Shown piece by piece: positions 1 through 8,841 of a DNA stretch of 35,894 nucleotides. Made by a program: the position numbers and the translations under genes. Source of the stretch: Candidatus Margulisiibacteriota bacterium (GTDB lineage: Bacteria > Margulisbacteria > Riflemargulisbacteria > GWF2-39-127); the NCBI GenBank assembly GCA_003242895.1, contig QKMY01000066.1:1-35894 (forward strand), written 5' to 3'. A model generated the notes under the pieces. The model saw nothing but the letters and a program-made list of their open reading frames with translations. It did not search any database and was not told the origin of the DNA. Position 1 is the first letter of the stretch; the number at the start of each line of letters is the position of its first letter.

Positions 1-1
1 T

Positions 2-91
2 AGTTCGCCTAACCTATATTCGCTTTTGCTCATGTCTTGGTCAGATTTTGATTTGATAGATTACTATCGGCTTCGGTTAGATTTTAGATGA
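2..91 (+). pseudogene. possible transposase remnant (DDE, IS4-like)
   Basis: An open frame runs from base 2 to a TGA at 89-91. It contains WSDFDLIDYYRLR, which resembles the region just before the catalytic Glu of IS4-type DDE transposases, where a YYRxRFQIEF motif is usual. After that the resemblance stops at once, so at most a small internal piece survives, perhaps continuing to the left of the window. The call rests on one short stretch of similarity recalled from the family. It could be chance. Confidence 0.3.
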
Positions 92-116
92 TTTGATTCG
101 TAAATGCCAGGACCGT

Positions 117-145
117 TTGAAGAAAGCCATTATCTTTGCTATACT
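117..145 (+). promoter_or_regulatory. sigma70-type promoter for the phosphodiester glycosidase gene
   Basis: TTGAAG at 117-122 and TATACT at 140-145 are separated by 17 bases. The predicted start near 152 leaves a leader of about 38 nt before the ATG at 190. No good Shine-Dalgarno sequence is visible in that leader. Confidence 0.55.
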
Positions 146-189
146 AAATAAGTTACTGGAAATATCCCTAAAACCCTGACGAACCATAA

Positions 190-1452
190 ATGAAAAGATT
201 AATCTACACGTTAATTCTAATAAGTATTTTCCTGCCATCTCAACTTTATGCAGTTCCTCATAAACAAATCAATAAAAACAAGCAAAGCAGTTACAACAAA
301 AAACACAGGACTTCTAACAAAAAGAATTCTTATCGCAAAAAGCCCGTTCCATATATTTGTCCGATTGATCGATTGGAAACTGTTTTAACAAAAGGGGTCC
401 AATATATCAGGATCAGAAAAAGAATTAATCGTGGTCCGATAAATATTCACGTTCTAAAAATAAATCTAACAGTACCCGGAATATGCATTGAACCTGCCCT
501 TGCAAATAACAAGGTAGGAGAGCTAGCTTCCATAAAAAAGATTGTGGACCAGAATAATGCCCTTGCTGCCGTAAACGGGTCTTTTTTTAATCCGTTTCCA
601 ACATTCCCAATCGGAAGAATGATTAGAAACGGCAACTCACTATTTAAAGAAGATAACCTATTTCAGAGATCGGTATTTGGCATAAACTATAATAATGAAG
701 CGTTTATCCAAATTCCTTACGTCAAAGATTCCGTTATTATCGATAACGATGTGACTAAAAAATTTTTTATTATGGGAATTAATCGAGAACGAAAAACCGA
801 TGACATTATTTTATTTACACCTGAATATGGCTCCTCAACTCGATCAAACAATTCCGGAGATGAAGTAGTCGTCGAAAACAACAAAGCCATATGTATACTT
901 AAAAACCAAGGAAACACCCCCATTCCAAAATCAGGATATGTCTTATCATTTCATGGGATGGCTGCGAAATATACAAACTTGATTACCCCAGGGTCAACCA
1001 TAAAAACACAACTTGATGAAGATACCAAATGGCTCAACGTAAAACAAGCGATTTCAGGCGGACCAAGGCTGCTCAAAAATGGAATAAATGTTGTTCACCC
1101 ACATTTTAATCTGGAAAACTTCAATGAAGCTTTTCGTATTCCCAGAGCAAGAACTGCCGTAGGGATAAATAGCTTTGGAGAGGTAATCTTCGTTGTTATC
1201 GAAAAAACCAAACATAGCACAGGGGTAACATTTACAGAGCTTGCCTTGATAATGAAAGATCTCGAAGCGGTTGACGCAATGGCATTGGATGGTGGAAGCT
1301 CAAGCTCTATGTATATCAGTACAGGGTATCATAGCCCAATCGGAACGAAATCATTGCCGTCAATAAATAACGCACTCCTCATTATAAAAACAATTAACAC
1401 AGTCACCATTGATAACTCAGGAAAATCTTTTGCAGAAAAAAAACAATTATAA
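190..1452 (+). CDS. exported phosphodiester glycosidase (NAGPA-domain) family protein
   Basis: A 420-residue protein with an N-terminal signal peptide (residues 1 to about 21, ending LYA). A Lys/Asn-rich low-complexity linker follows (about 24-52), then a NAGPA/DUF2233-type domain. Family landmarks visible are AVNGSFFNPF, PRARTAVGI and the C-terminal ALDGGSSSSMYI. Relatives include the human enzyme that uncovers mannose-6-phosphate by removing GlcNAc. Many bacterial members are secreted and have no known substrate, so the activity here is inferred only from the fold. It is probably periplasmic or surface-exposed. The basic linker could contact the cell wall or other polyanions. It is a single-gene unit with its own promoter at 117-145, converging on ackA with 43 bases between. 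No SD is seen before the ATG. Confidence 0.8.
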   Translation: MKRLIYTLILISIFLPSQLYAVPHKQINKNKQSSYNKKHRTSNKKNSYRKKPVPYICPIDRLETVLTKGVQYIRIRKRINRGPINIHVLKINLTVPGICIEPALANNKVGELASIKKIVDQNNALAAVNGSFFNPFPTFPIGRMIRNGNSLFKEDNLFQRSVFGINYNNEAFIQIPYVKDSVIIDNDVTKKFFIMGINRERKTDDIILFTPEYGSSTRSNNSGDEVVVENNKAICILKNQGNTPIPKSGYVLSFHGMAAKYTNLITPGSTIKTQLDEDTKWLNVKQAISGGPRLLKNGINVVHPHFNLENFNEAFRIPRARTAVGINSFGEVIFVVIEKTKHSTGVTFTELALIMKDLEAVDAMALDGGSSSSMYISTGYHSPIGTKSLPSINNALLIIKTINTVTIDNSGKSFAEKKQL

Positions 1453-1495
1453 AAATCCTTCATTTTCCCAATTCAAAGGTTTGAAGATAAAAAAA

Positions 1496-2746
1496 CTATT
1501 TTTTCTGGAATGAATATGTCATATGAAGGTGATCATCATAATAGCCTTCAATTAAAGCGACCGCGTCTTCTATCATAACAATCTCTTCATTCGTAGGAAT
1601 TACAAGAATCTTCACTTTCGAGTCATCCATTGAAATTACTTCTTCTTTTTTCACCTTATCAACGAGATTATTTTTTGCTTTATCAAACTTCATGCCAAGA
1701 AAATCTAAGCCATCACAGGTTTTTTCTCGAATAATAGGACTATTTTCACCAACTCCGGCAGTAAAAACAACAGCATCAACCCGCCCTAATACCGCAGAAT
1801 AAGATCCGATACGTTTTTTTAGTCTATAGGTCTCCATCTCAATTGCAAGCTGGCATAAATAATCGCCTTCACTGGCATACTTTACAACATCCCGTCGATC
1901 CGAATACTTACCGGTAATACCAAGGATGCCGCTCTTTTTATTCAGTATCTTTTCTACTTCTGCTTCGGTCAGATTCTCTTTTTGCATAATATAGGAAATA
2001 ATTGCAGGATCAATATTACCGCTTCTGGTTCCCATCATCGCACCTTCAAGCGGCGTAAGCCCCATTGAAGTATCAACTGAAACGCCATTCTTTACTGCCG
2101 TAATGCTAACTCCGTTCCCGATATGCATGGTAATTACATTCGTCTCCGAAGGATGCTTCCCCAGAATAACAGCAGCCCGTTTAGAGACATACAGGTGCGA
2201 AGTGCCATGAAACCCATATCTTCTAACTTTGTATTTCGTATACCATTCGTAAGGCAATGGATAAATATAAGCGTAATCAGGTATCGTCTGGTGAAAAGCT
2301 GTATCAAACACTGCGATGTGAGGGATTGTTGACAATGTTGCTTTTGCAGCTTCTATCCCAACAATATTGGGTGGATTATGAAGCGGAGCTAAAGAGGCCA
2401 CATCTTTAATTACCTGAAGTACATTGTCGTCAATAATTACCGAACTGGCAAATTTATCTGCGCCATGAACAACTCGATGAGCTATAGCAGATATATCATT
2501 AATAGAAGAAATAAGATTATTCTCCGGATTGGTAATTATTGAGATAATAGATTGAACACCCTGTAAATGATCTTTAACTGCCGTTGTCTCTTTTTTTTCC
2601 ACACCCGCACCGGATTCATACTTTATTACAGAATCCTTCTCGCCAATTCTTTCTATAAGCCCTTTAACAAGAGAGATTTTTGACTTCCAGTCGTATAAGA
2701 CAAATTTTATAGATGAACTTCCACAGTTAAGAGCTAGTATTTTCAT
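1496..2746 (-). CDS. ackA: acetate kinase
   Basis: Converts acetyl phosphate and ADP to acetate and ATP, the energy-yielding last step of acetate fermentation. The 416 residues are slightly longer than the usual 400 or so. Motifs of the ASKHA fold are present: N-terminal LNCGSSSIKF, HRVVHG, FDTAFH, RYGFHGTSH, TPLEGAMMGTRSG and FTAGVGENSP. The C-terminus carries a short extra tail ending SFQKK. The ATG overlaps the stop of pta as ATGA, so the two are translationally coupled in the order pta-ackA. Cytoplasmic. The two genes together with the class III reductase suggest an anaerobic fermentative lifestyle. Confidence 0.96.
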   Translation of the reverse strand: MKILALNCGSSSIKFVLYDWKSKISLVKGLIERIGEKDSVIKYESGAGVEKKETTAVKDHLQGVQSIISIITNPENNLISSINDISAIAHRVVHGADKFASSVIIDDNVLQVIKDVASLAPLHNPPNIVGIEAAKATLSTIPHIAVFDTAFHQTIPDYAYIYPLPYEWYTKYKVRRYGFHGTSHLYVSKRAAVILGKHPSETNVITMHIGNGVSITAVKNGVSVDTSMGLTPLEGAMMGTRSGNIDPAIISYIMQKENLTEAEVEKILNKKSGILGITGKYSDRRDVVKYASEGDYLCQLAIEMETYRLKKRIGSYSAVLGRVDAVVFTAGVGENSPIIREKTCDGLDFLGMKFDKAKNNLVDKVKKEEVISMDDSKVKILVIPTNEEIVMIEDAVALIEGYYDDHLHMTYSFQKK

Positions 2747-3765
2747 TTGGATAAAGACCTCTTTTTTTGATATTCAGCTTGGACAGCAGTAATTGCAGTA
2801 ACATTAATAATATCATCTACAGAACATCCTCTAGACAAATCATTCACAGGTTTTGCAGCACCCTGTATAATTGGTCCTAATGCAATAGCATTGGCTAACC
2901 TCTGAGTAAGCTTGTATGCAATATTACCGGCATCCAGATCAGGAAAAATCAAGATATTCGCCATACCTGCCACCTTACTACCGGGAGCTTTACTGAGTGC
3001 AACCTTAGGAACGATTGCCGCATCAACTTGCAATTCGCCATCAATAGTGAGTCCCGGATCAAGTTCTCGTGCAAGTTTGGTAGCTGTAATAACTTTCGTA
3101 ACATCGTCATGATGAGCGCTGCCTTTCGTAGAAAAGGAGAGCATCGCTACTCTTGGCTCGGTGTCAAAAAAGACTTTAAATGATTGAGCTGTTGTTATCG
3201 CAATTTGAGCCAGCTGATTTGCATTGGGATTAGGGTTAACCCCGCAATCAGCATATAAAAACGCACCATTCTCGCCTAACGTCTTATTTTCTACAACCAT
3301 AAGAAAGAAGCTCGAGATAATTGAGCAATAAGGCGCCGTACCGACACAATGAATAATCGAACGTATCGTATCTGCTGTCGTACTAATGGCTCCGGCAACC
3401 ATACCATCTGCGGCTCCCTGATCAACCATCATTGCCCCGTAAAACAATTTATCTTCTTGCAGTATCTTTTTTGCCTGCTCCGGCGTCATACCCTTCTTCG
3501 CGCGTTTCTTATGGTATTCCTTGGCATATTTCTCGAAATTATCATCAGTTAAGGGATCAACGATTGTGACTCCGGTCATATCGAAGTTATACGCTTTGCT
3601 TATTTTAGCAATCTCATTTGCGCTACCAACTAAAATGACATTGGCAATTTTCTGCTTTGTTACTGAAGATGCTGCTTCAACAACCCTAGGGTCTGTACTT
3701 TCAGGCAATACTATCGTTTTGTAAACTGACTTCGCTCTATTAATAATACTTTCTAATATTTCCAT
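2743..3765 (-). CDS. pta: phosphate acetyltransferase
   Basis: Transfers the acetyl group of acetyl-CoA to phosphate, giving acetyl phosphate for AckA. The frame is open up to 3816, but I choose the ATG at 3765. AGGTGGG lies seven bases before it, and the product (340 residues, starting MEILESIINRAK) then matches the length of the short Pta class. Family sequences include VLPESTDPRVVEAA near the N-terminus, GAADGMVAGAISTTADTIR and the C-terminal GPIIQGAAKPVNDLSRG. It lacks the N-terminal DRTGG regulatory domain of enteric Pta. Its stop overlaps the ackA start by four bases. Confidence 0.95.
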   Translation of the reverse strand: MEILESIINRAKSVYKTIVLPESTDPRVVEAASSVTKQKIANVILVGSANEIAKISKAYNFDMTGVTIVDPLTDDNFEKYAKEYHKKRAKKGMTPEQAKKILQEDKLFYGAMMVDQGAADGMVAGAISTTADTIRSIIHCVGTAPYCSIISSFFLMVVENKTLGENGAFLYADCGVNPNPNANQLAQIAITTAQSFKVFFDTEPRVAMLSFSTKGSAHHDDVTKVITATKLARELDPGLTIDGELQVDAAIVPKVALSKAPGSKVAGMANILIFPDLDAGNIAYKLTQRLANAIALGPIIQGAAKPVNDLSRGCSVDDIINVTAITAVQAEYQKKRSLSK

Positions 3766-4146
3766 GGATAATCCCACCTGTTTGATAATATTTTTGACAG
3801 CACAAATAAATAGCAAAAAAAAACACTCTCAATATATCACAGAAGTTCTATTTCGAGCAATGCAAGATCTTCCAAAAAACTAAAATTAACGCTCCATTAG
3901 CTAAAATATTTTCAGGATTTGCACTGAATCAACCAACAATACTTACATAGAGGCTCACCGTACAAATTACAATCATTTTTTATCGTTATTATTATTAAAC
4001 ATACCTCCGATCTTACAAGCCCCTGCTAGACAAAAACCATCCCTTATCTAAATTATCAGACAAGGCTCGAAATTTACAAATATTTATAAATTTTTAATTC
4101 ATCATTTTTTAGCGTATCTATCACTATATCACTATTTCATAATTTC
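3766..4146. other. intergenic region between divergent pta and nrdR
   Basis: A non-coding, A+T-rich stretch between divergently transcribed operons. It should hold the pta-ackA promoter on the minus strand; I see TTGAGA near 3830 but no well-spaced -10. At 4121-4129 TCACTATAT matches the left half of the NrdR-box consensus only. I see no tRNA, small ORF with an SD, or strong hairpin. Confidence 0.4.
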
Positions 4147-4175
4147 TTGACTCGCCCCATATTAAGTGCTAAGCT
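4147..4175 (+). promoter_or_regulatory. putative promoter of nrdR-nrdD-nrdG
   Basis: TTGACT (4147-4152) and TAAGCT (4170-4175) are separated by 17 bases. The -35 is good and the -10 weak. The -10 lies inside ATTAAG...CTTAAT, a 6-bp inverted repeat at 4161-4179, which may be an operator or chance in A+T-rich DNA. Confidence 0.45.
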
Positions 4176-4194
4176 TAATCCATACGAACCCAAA

Positions 4195-4210
4195 ACACCA
4201 CATATAGCGT
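4195..4210 (+). promoter_or_regulatory. NrdR-box-like site upstream of nrdR
   Basis: ACACCACATATAGCGT matches the NrdR-box consensus ACACTATATATAGTGT, as I recall it, at 13 of 16 positions. All three differences are C for T. It lies just before the nrdR start, downstream of the proposed promoter, so bound NrdR could block transcription of its own operon. NrdR normally uses two boxes about 31 bases apart. I do not find a good second box at that spacing. Confidence 0.45.
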
Positions 4211-4222
4211 GAGAGAATTTTT

Positions 4223-4672
4223 ATGAGATGTCCTTTTTGTTCATATGAAGAAATTAAAGTTATCGAATCTCGAGACACTAATGATGGCAAGGCTATCAGG
4301 AGAAGAAGAGAATGTCTCCAGTGTAAAAATCGATTTACCTCCTATGAACGAATAGAAGAACACCAGTTAATGGTAATAAAAAAAGACAAAAGAAGAGAGC
4401 CTTTTGATCGGGAAAAGATTTTGTCAGGCCTAATTAAAGCATCAGAAAAACGACCGGTAAGTATTGAGACCATAGAAACCACTATTAATGATATTGAGAA
4501 GAAATTAAGAGATGACATGATAAAGGAAGTTCCGACGGCCCAGATAGGCGAAATGATCATGGATAGGCTTCATAGCATTGACCAAATTGCTTATGTTCGT
4601 TTTGCTTCTGTTTATCGGCAGTTCAAGGATGTACAAGAGTTTATAAAAGAGATAAAAGAAGTGCTTTCTTAG
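4223..4672 (+). CDS. nrdR: transcriptional repressor NrdR
   Basis: Repressor of ribonucleotide reductase genes that senses dATP/ATP. The 149 residues are the normal length. The N-terminus has the zinc ribbon (MRCPFCSYEE, then RRRECLQCKNRFTSYER), giving CPFC and CLQC as ligands. An ATP-cone domain follows (about 46-136) with KDKRREPFDREKILSGL. It is the first gene of an operon with nrdD 35 bases downstream, so it probably regulates that gene and itself through the site at 4195-4210. A weak SD (GTGAGAG) precedes the ATG. Confidence 0.95.
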   Translation: MRCPFCSYEEIKVIESRDTNDGKAIRRRRECLQCKNRFTSYERIEEHQLMVIKKDKRREPFDREKILSGLIKASEKRPVSIETIETTINDIEKKLRDDMIKEVPTAQIGEMIMDRLHSIDQIAYVRFASVYRQFKDVQEFIKEIKEVLS

Positions 4673-4707
4673 AAAAAAGCGCCAAATAATTGAAGGGAGA
4701 CTGAGGC

Positions 4708-7164
4708 ATGGAAAGTATACAAATTAATAAATCAAAGATTTCAAGTATTATCAAAAGGAATAACGAGATTGTTCCCTTCGATCCGGACAAAATAATTGAG
4801 GCAATTTATAATGCAGCCAGAGCTGTCGGTGGCAGTGATTACGATCTCGCCAGAAATCTTTGCAATAAAGTTATTTCCGAAATTAATAAAAGATATCATA
4901 ACCGGTCAATTCCGGCAGTCGAAGAGTTGCAGGATATTATTGAAAAAGTATTAATCGTAAATGGTCATGCAAAAACAGCAAAAGCTTATATTCTCTATCG
5001 AGAGCAGCACCAAAGAATACGTGAAGCAAAAAATATCATGCTCGACATCGACAGAACCATGGACGGATATCTAAAACAATCCGACTGGCGCGTTAATGAA
5101 AATAGCAATGTTAACTATTCTCTTGGCGGACTAATCCTCCATAATTCCGGAGCAATCACAGCTAATTACTGGCTTAACAATATTTACTCAAAAGAAGTCG
5201 CCGATGCGCATAAAAATGGAGATTTCCATCTTCACGATCTTTCAATGTTTTCCGGCTACTGTGCAGGATGGAGCCTCAGGCAATTGATTCAAGAAGGTCT
5301 CGGCGGCGTCAAAGGCAAAATCAACTCAAAACCCGCAAACCATTTATCAACACTTATAGCACAGATGGTTAATTTTCTTGGAACGATGCAAAACGAATGG
5401 GCTGGAGCTCAAGCATTTTCTAGTTTTGACACCTATTTAGCACCATTTGTTAAACTCGACAAATTGTCATATAAAGAAGTAAAACAAAATATCCAAAGCT
5501 TTGTATTCAGCATCAATACACCTTCACGTTGGGGATCTCAAGCACCATTCACCAACATTACGCTTGACTGGACAGCTCCTGAAGACCTTAAAGGCCAAAA
5601 GGCTATAGTTGGCGGCGTTGAAGTCGATTTTACTTATGGGGATTGCCAGGTAGAAATGGATATCGTTAACAAGGCATTTATAGAAGTGATGATGGAGGGT
5701 GATTCAGACGGCAGAGGTTTTCCTTACCCGATCCCAACGTATAACGTTACACGCAGCTTCAATTGGGATAACGAAAATGCTAAGTTACTATTTGAAATGA
5801 CAGCGAAATATGGAACACCGTACTTCCAGAATTTTATTAATTCCGACCTGGACCCAAGTGACGTTCGCAGCATGTGCTGCCGCCTGCAATTAGACAAAAG
5901 GGAACTCAAAAGCCGTGGCGGAGGCTTGTTCGGAGCCGACGAATTCACTGGTTCGATTGGCGTCGTAACTATCAATCTTCCAAGGATTGGCTACCTCGCA
6001 ACCAATAAAGAAGATTTTTTTGCCAGACTAGGAACGCTAATGGACACAGCAAAAACTTCTCTTGAAACTAAAAGAAAAGTTATTACAAGCTTAATGGACC
6101 AAGGATTATTTCCTTATACAAAAAGATATTTAAAACATCTGAATAATCATTTCGCAACTATCGGGCTTAACGGCATGAACGAGTCCTGTCTCAATTTCAT
6201 GTCAAAATCGATTGCAGCCCCTGAAGGCAAAGCTTTTGCGGAGGAAGTGCTTGATTTTATGCGCAAGCGCCTCGCTGACTATCAGGAAGAAACCGGAAAC
6301 CTGTATAACCTTGAGGCAACACCTGCAGAAGGAACCTCTTACCGTTTAGCTAAAATCGACAAAGAGCGCTATCCGGATATCATTACATCCGGGGAAACAG
6401 ATCCCTATTATACCAACTCAACACAACTCCCTGTTAACTACACCGCTGATGTGTTCGAGGCCTTAGAGCATCAAGATTCACTTCAAAAAAAGTACACGGG
6501 AGGCACAGTGCTTCACGCGTTCCTTGGCGAGAATATCAGCGACATAGAAACCTGCAAAAACCTCGTAAAAAAGATCGCTTATAATTTTCATCTGCCATAC
6601 TACACAATCACTCCAACCTTCTCCATCTGCCAAGATCATGGATATATTTCAGGGGAACATTTTTCTTGTCCGACTTGCGGAATTGAATCCGAAGTTTACA
6701 GCAGAATTGTAGGATATTACAGACCTGTCCAAAACTGGAACAAAGGAAAAAAATCAGAATACGCAATAAGACAAGAATTCGATATCCCCAAAATAGAGAA
6801 ACAGGAAATAGCAATGTTACAACCGCATAACGTGACAAAAGAAGCTCTAATAAAAGAACAGCTGCCAAAACTTACCCCGATCAATTTTTATCCCGAAGCG
6901 GAAAAAGATAATTCTATTTTAGAGAACAAAATACAAAGTTTTAAATTTTTCTATAGCGATACCTGCCCGAATTGCCCTTCGGTAAAAGAATATATAGAAA
7001 AGCTTGCAGTTCCCGGAAAATTCTTTAATGCTTCCCAGCCGGATGGCCTTGAAGAAGCGAGAACAAATAATGTAATGGCTGTTCCAACCGTCATTTTTTT
7101 CGATAAAGAAGGAAAGGCTATAAATACCGCACACAGCACCGTAGAAATAGAGAAATGTCTATAG
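4708..7164 (+). CDS. nrdD: anaerobic (class III) ribonucleoside-triphosphate reductase with fused C-terminal redoxin domain
   Basis: Reduces ribonucleoside triphosphates to deoxy forms using an oxygen-sensitive glycyl radical. The 818 residues start with an ATP-cone (about 10-105, KRNNEIVPFDPDKI), the allosteric site. The 10-stranded barrel follows, with GLNGMNESCLNF in the active-site region. Near the end of the catalytic part are CPTC (654-657) and the radical site RIVGYY (Gly669). An extra domain starts at about residue 740: FYSDTCPNCPS (Cys753/Cys756), then AVPTVIFFD, which is a glutaredoxin/NrdH-like fold. Class III enzymes of the NrdD2 type are known to use redoxin rather than formate. 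A built-in redoxin therefore suggests that subtype; this is inference. nrdG overlaps its 3' end by 10 bases. The SD AGGGAG lies eight bases before the ATG. Confidence 0.95.
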   Translation: MESIQINKSKISSIIKRNNEIVPFDPDKIIEAIYNAARAVGGSDYDLARNLCNKVISEINKRYHNRSIPAVEELQDIIEKVLIVNGHAKTAKAYILYREQHQRIREAKNIMLDIDRTMDGYLKQSDWRVNENSNVNYSLGGLILHNSGAITANYWLNNIYSKEVADAHKNGDFHLHDLSMFSGYCAGWSLRQLIQEGLGGVKGKINSKPANHLSTLIAQMVNFLGTMQNEWAGAQAFSSFDTYLAPFVKLDKLSYKEVKQNIQSFVFSINTPSRWGSQAPFTNITLDWTAPEDLKGQKAIVGGVEVDFTYGDCQVEMDIVNKAFIEVMMEGDSDGRGFPYPIPTYNVTRSFNWDNENAKLLFEMTAKYGTPYFQNFINSDLDPSDVRSMCCRLQLDKRELKSRGGGLFGADEFTGSIGVVTINLPRIGYLATNKEDFFARLGTLMDTAKTSLETKRKVITSLMDQGLFPYTKRYLKHLNNHFATIGLNGMNESCLNFMSKSIAAPEGKAFAEEVLDFMRKRLADYQEETGNLYNLEATPAEGTSYRLAKIDKERYPDIITSGETDPYYTNSTQLPVNYTADVFEALEHQDSLQKKYTGGTVLHAFLGENISDIETCKNLVKKIAYNFHLPYYTITPTFSICQDHGYISGEHFSCPTCGIESEVYSRIVGYYRPVQNWNKGKKSEYAIRQEFDIPKIEKQEIAMLQPHNVTKEALIKEQLPKLTPINFYPEAEKDNSILENKIQSFKFFYSDTCPNCPSVKEYIEKLAVPGKFFNASQPDGLEEARTNNVMAVPTVIFFDKEGKAINTAHSTVEIEKCL

Positions 7165-7832
7165 GCGGGTACATTAAAACATCATTTGTTGATTACCCGG
7201 GGAAAATAGCAACAACCATTTTTCTCTCACGATGTAATTTTCGTTGTCCTTATTGTCAGAATCCAGAACTTGTTCTGGATTCTGCTGCTTTTCCGGTGGA
7301 TTTTAAAGAAATCATAGAATATCTCAAAAAATCTCAGCACCTGATTGACGCTGTCTGTTTCTCAGGCGGAGAGCCAACGATTGACCCTCAACTTTCGGAA
7401 TACATTGCTCAGGTAAAAGGACTCGGATTCCTCATCAAACTCGATACAAATGGCAGCGATCCCGAGATACTACAATCGCTGCCGATCAATTACCTCGCAC
7501 TTGACATCAAAACAATTCCAGAGAAATACACGGCATTAACAACAATTCCAGAAATAGAAAGCAAAATAACTCGCACAATAAACTACCTGATAAATGAAGC
7601 AAGCTTTGAGTATGAGTTCAGAACGACATTAGTTCCGGGACTCGTGGATGAAAATGATATGCACACAATTGGAAAACTCATACAAGGCACAAAAAAATGG
7701 TTCCTGCAGCAGTTCCGAAACACCTCGACACTTGATCCAAGCTACAAAACAGTTCAGCCGTTCAGTACTAAAGAAATTCAAAAACTCGTTGAAATAGCAA
7801 AACAATATGTCCCCGGAACATTTTCCCGCTAA
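7155..7832 (+). CDS. nrdG: anaerobic ribonucleotide reductase activating protein (radical SAM)
   Basis: A radical-SAM enzyme that makes the glycyl radical on NrdD from S-adenosylmethionine and a 4Fe-4S cluster. The 225 residues show the cluster motif CNFRCPYC (Cys27, Cys31, Cys34) followed by FSGGEPT, the SAM-contacting GGE motif. It resembles the longer activase form rather than the 154-residue E. coli NrdG. It starts inside the end of nrdD (10-base overlap), consistent with coupled translation and partnership. Its frame ends 81 bases before hisF, which has its own promoter. Confidence 0.92.
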   Translation: MSIGGYIKTSFVDYPGKIATTIFLSRCNFRCPYCQNPELVLDSAAFPVDFKEIIEYLKKSQHLIDAVCFSGGEPTIDPQLSEYIAQVKGLGFLIKLDTNGSDPEILQSLPINYLALDIKTIPEKYTALTTIPEIESKITRTINYLINEASFEYEFRTTLVPGLVDENDMHTIGKLIQGTKKWFLQQFRNTSTLDPSYKTVQPFSTKEIQKLVEIAKQYVPGTFSR

Positions 7833-7836
7833 TATA

Positions 7837-7866
7837 TTGACGATAGCTACTTTGAGGTACGATAAT
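7837..7866 (+). promoter_or_regulatory. putative promoter of hisF
   Basis: TTGACG (7837-7842) and GATAAT (7861-7866) with an 18-base spacer lie between nrdG and hisF. The predicted start leaves a leader of roughly 40 nt with AGGAG before the hisF ATG. Confidence 0.45.
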
Positions 7867-7913
7867 AATCAAAATCACCCGAAATCTAAATTTTAAATAC
7901 TTAGGAGAATTAC

Positions 7914-8750
7914 ATGTTAGCCAAAAGAATCATCCCTTGTCTCGATGTTAAAGAAGGCCGGGTTGTCAAAGGCACCAATTTCGTCGAATTGCGCGATGCC
8001 GGAGACCCGGTTGAACTAGCCAAACTCTACGATTCACAAAATGCTGACGAGCTGGTATTTCTCGATATTACCGCTTCCTCCGACAAACGGAATATCATGA
8101 TTGATGTAGTACGACGCACGGCTGATCAGGTATTTATCCCGTTCACGGTCGGAGGAGGGATCAACGATATCGAAACAATTAGAGCAATGCTTAACGCAGG
8201 TGCCGACAAAGTATCAATTAACACTGCGGCAGTAAAAAACCCGGATTTTGTCAAAGAAGCTGCCGATATCTTTGGATCTCAATGCATTGTCGTAGCCATC
8301 GATGCCCGAAAAATCAGCAGACTTACAACAGACTATAAAATAGCCCAAGATGGTAAAGCCTCAAAAATAGAAAACCTCATCGAAGAAATAAAAATTGATG
8401 AAAACAGCAATTGGGAGGTCTATACTCACGGAGGCAGACATGCTACAGGGATTGATGCAATAAAATGGGCAAAACATATGGAAATAATGGGTTCAGGAGA
8501 AATCCTACTGACAAGCATGGATGCAGACGGCACAAAAGCCGGCTACGATATCCCGCTAACCAAAGCCGTAGCAGAAGCGGTCAACATTCCAGTGATAGCC
8601 TCCGGCGGGGCTGGTACGCTCGAACATATCAAAGACGCTTGCGACATCTGTGATGCGGCACTTCTTGCATCACTTCTCCACTACAAAGAGCTCACTATCA
8701 GTGAAATAAAAGAATACCTGAAAAAGAATAACATTCCGGTAAGGAATTAA
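7914..8750 (+). CDS. hisF: imidazole glycerol phosphate synthase cyclase subunit HisF
   Basis: Cyclase subunit that uses ammonia from HisH to form imidazole glycerol phosphate in histidine synthesis. It is a (beta/alpha)8 barrel with both catalytic Asp residues in place: [12 protein letters not shown] (Asp11) and VVAIDAR (Asp130). Phosphate-binding and active-site segments [24 protein letters not shown] and ASGGAG are present. At 278 residues it is longer than the usual 250 or so because of an insertion at about 133-160 (Lys/Glu-rich), just before WEVYTHGGR. No hisH or other his gene is in the window, so it is an orphan here. The start is supported by AGGAG seven bases upstream. Confidence 0.95.
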   Translation: MLAKRIIPCLDVKEGRVVKGTNFVELRDAGDPVELAKLYDSQNADELVFLDITASSDKRNIMIDVVRRTADQVFIPFTVGGGINDIETIRAMLNAGADKVSINTAAVKNPDFVKEAADIFGSQCIVVAIDARKISRLTTDYKIAQDGKASKIENLIEEIKIDENSNWEVYTHGGRHATGIDAIKWAKHMEIMGSGEILLTSMDADGTKAGYDIPLTKAVAEAVNIPVIASGGAGTLEHIKDACDICDAALLASLLHYKELTISEIKEYLKKNNIPVRN

Positions 8751-8841
8751 CGGTCTCATTCAGACTAACAAGCTGCTTGAATAATTGTTTATCACAGAAA
8801 AAAAAACGATTACCGGATATTCTTCGTAGTTACAAAAATAG

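Noticed and set aside
3766-3816. Upstream extension of pta by 17 codons
   Set aside because: The ATG at 3765 has a good SD and matches the family start.
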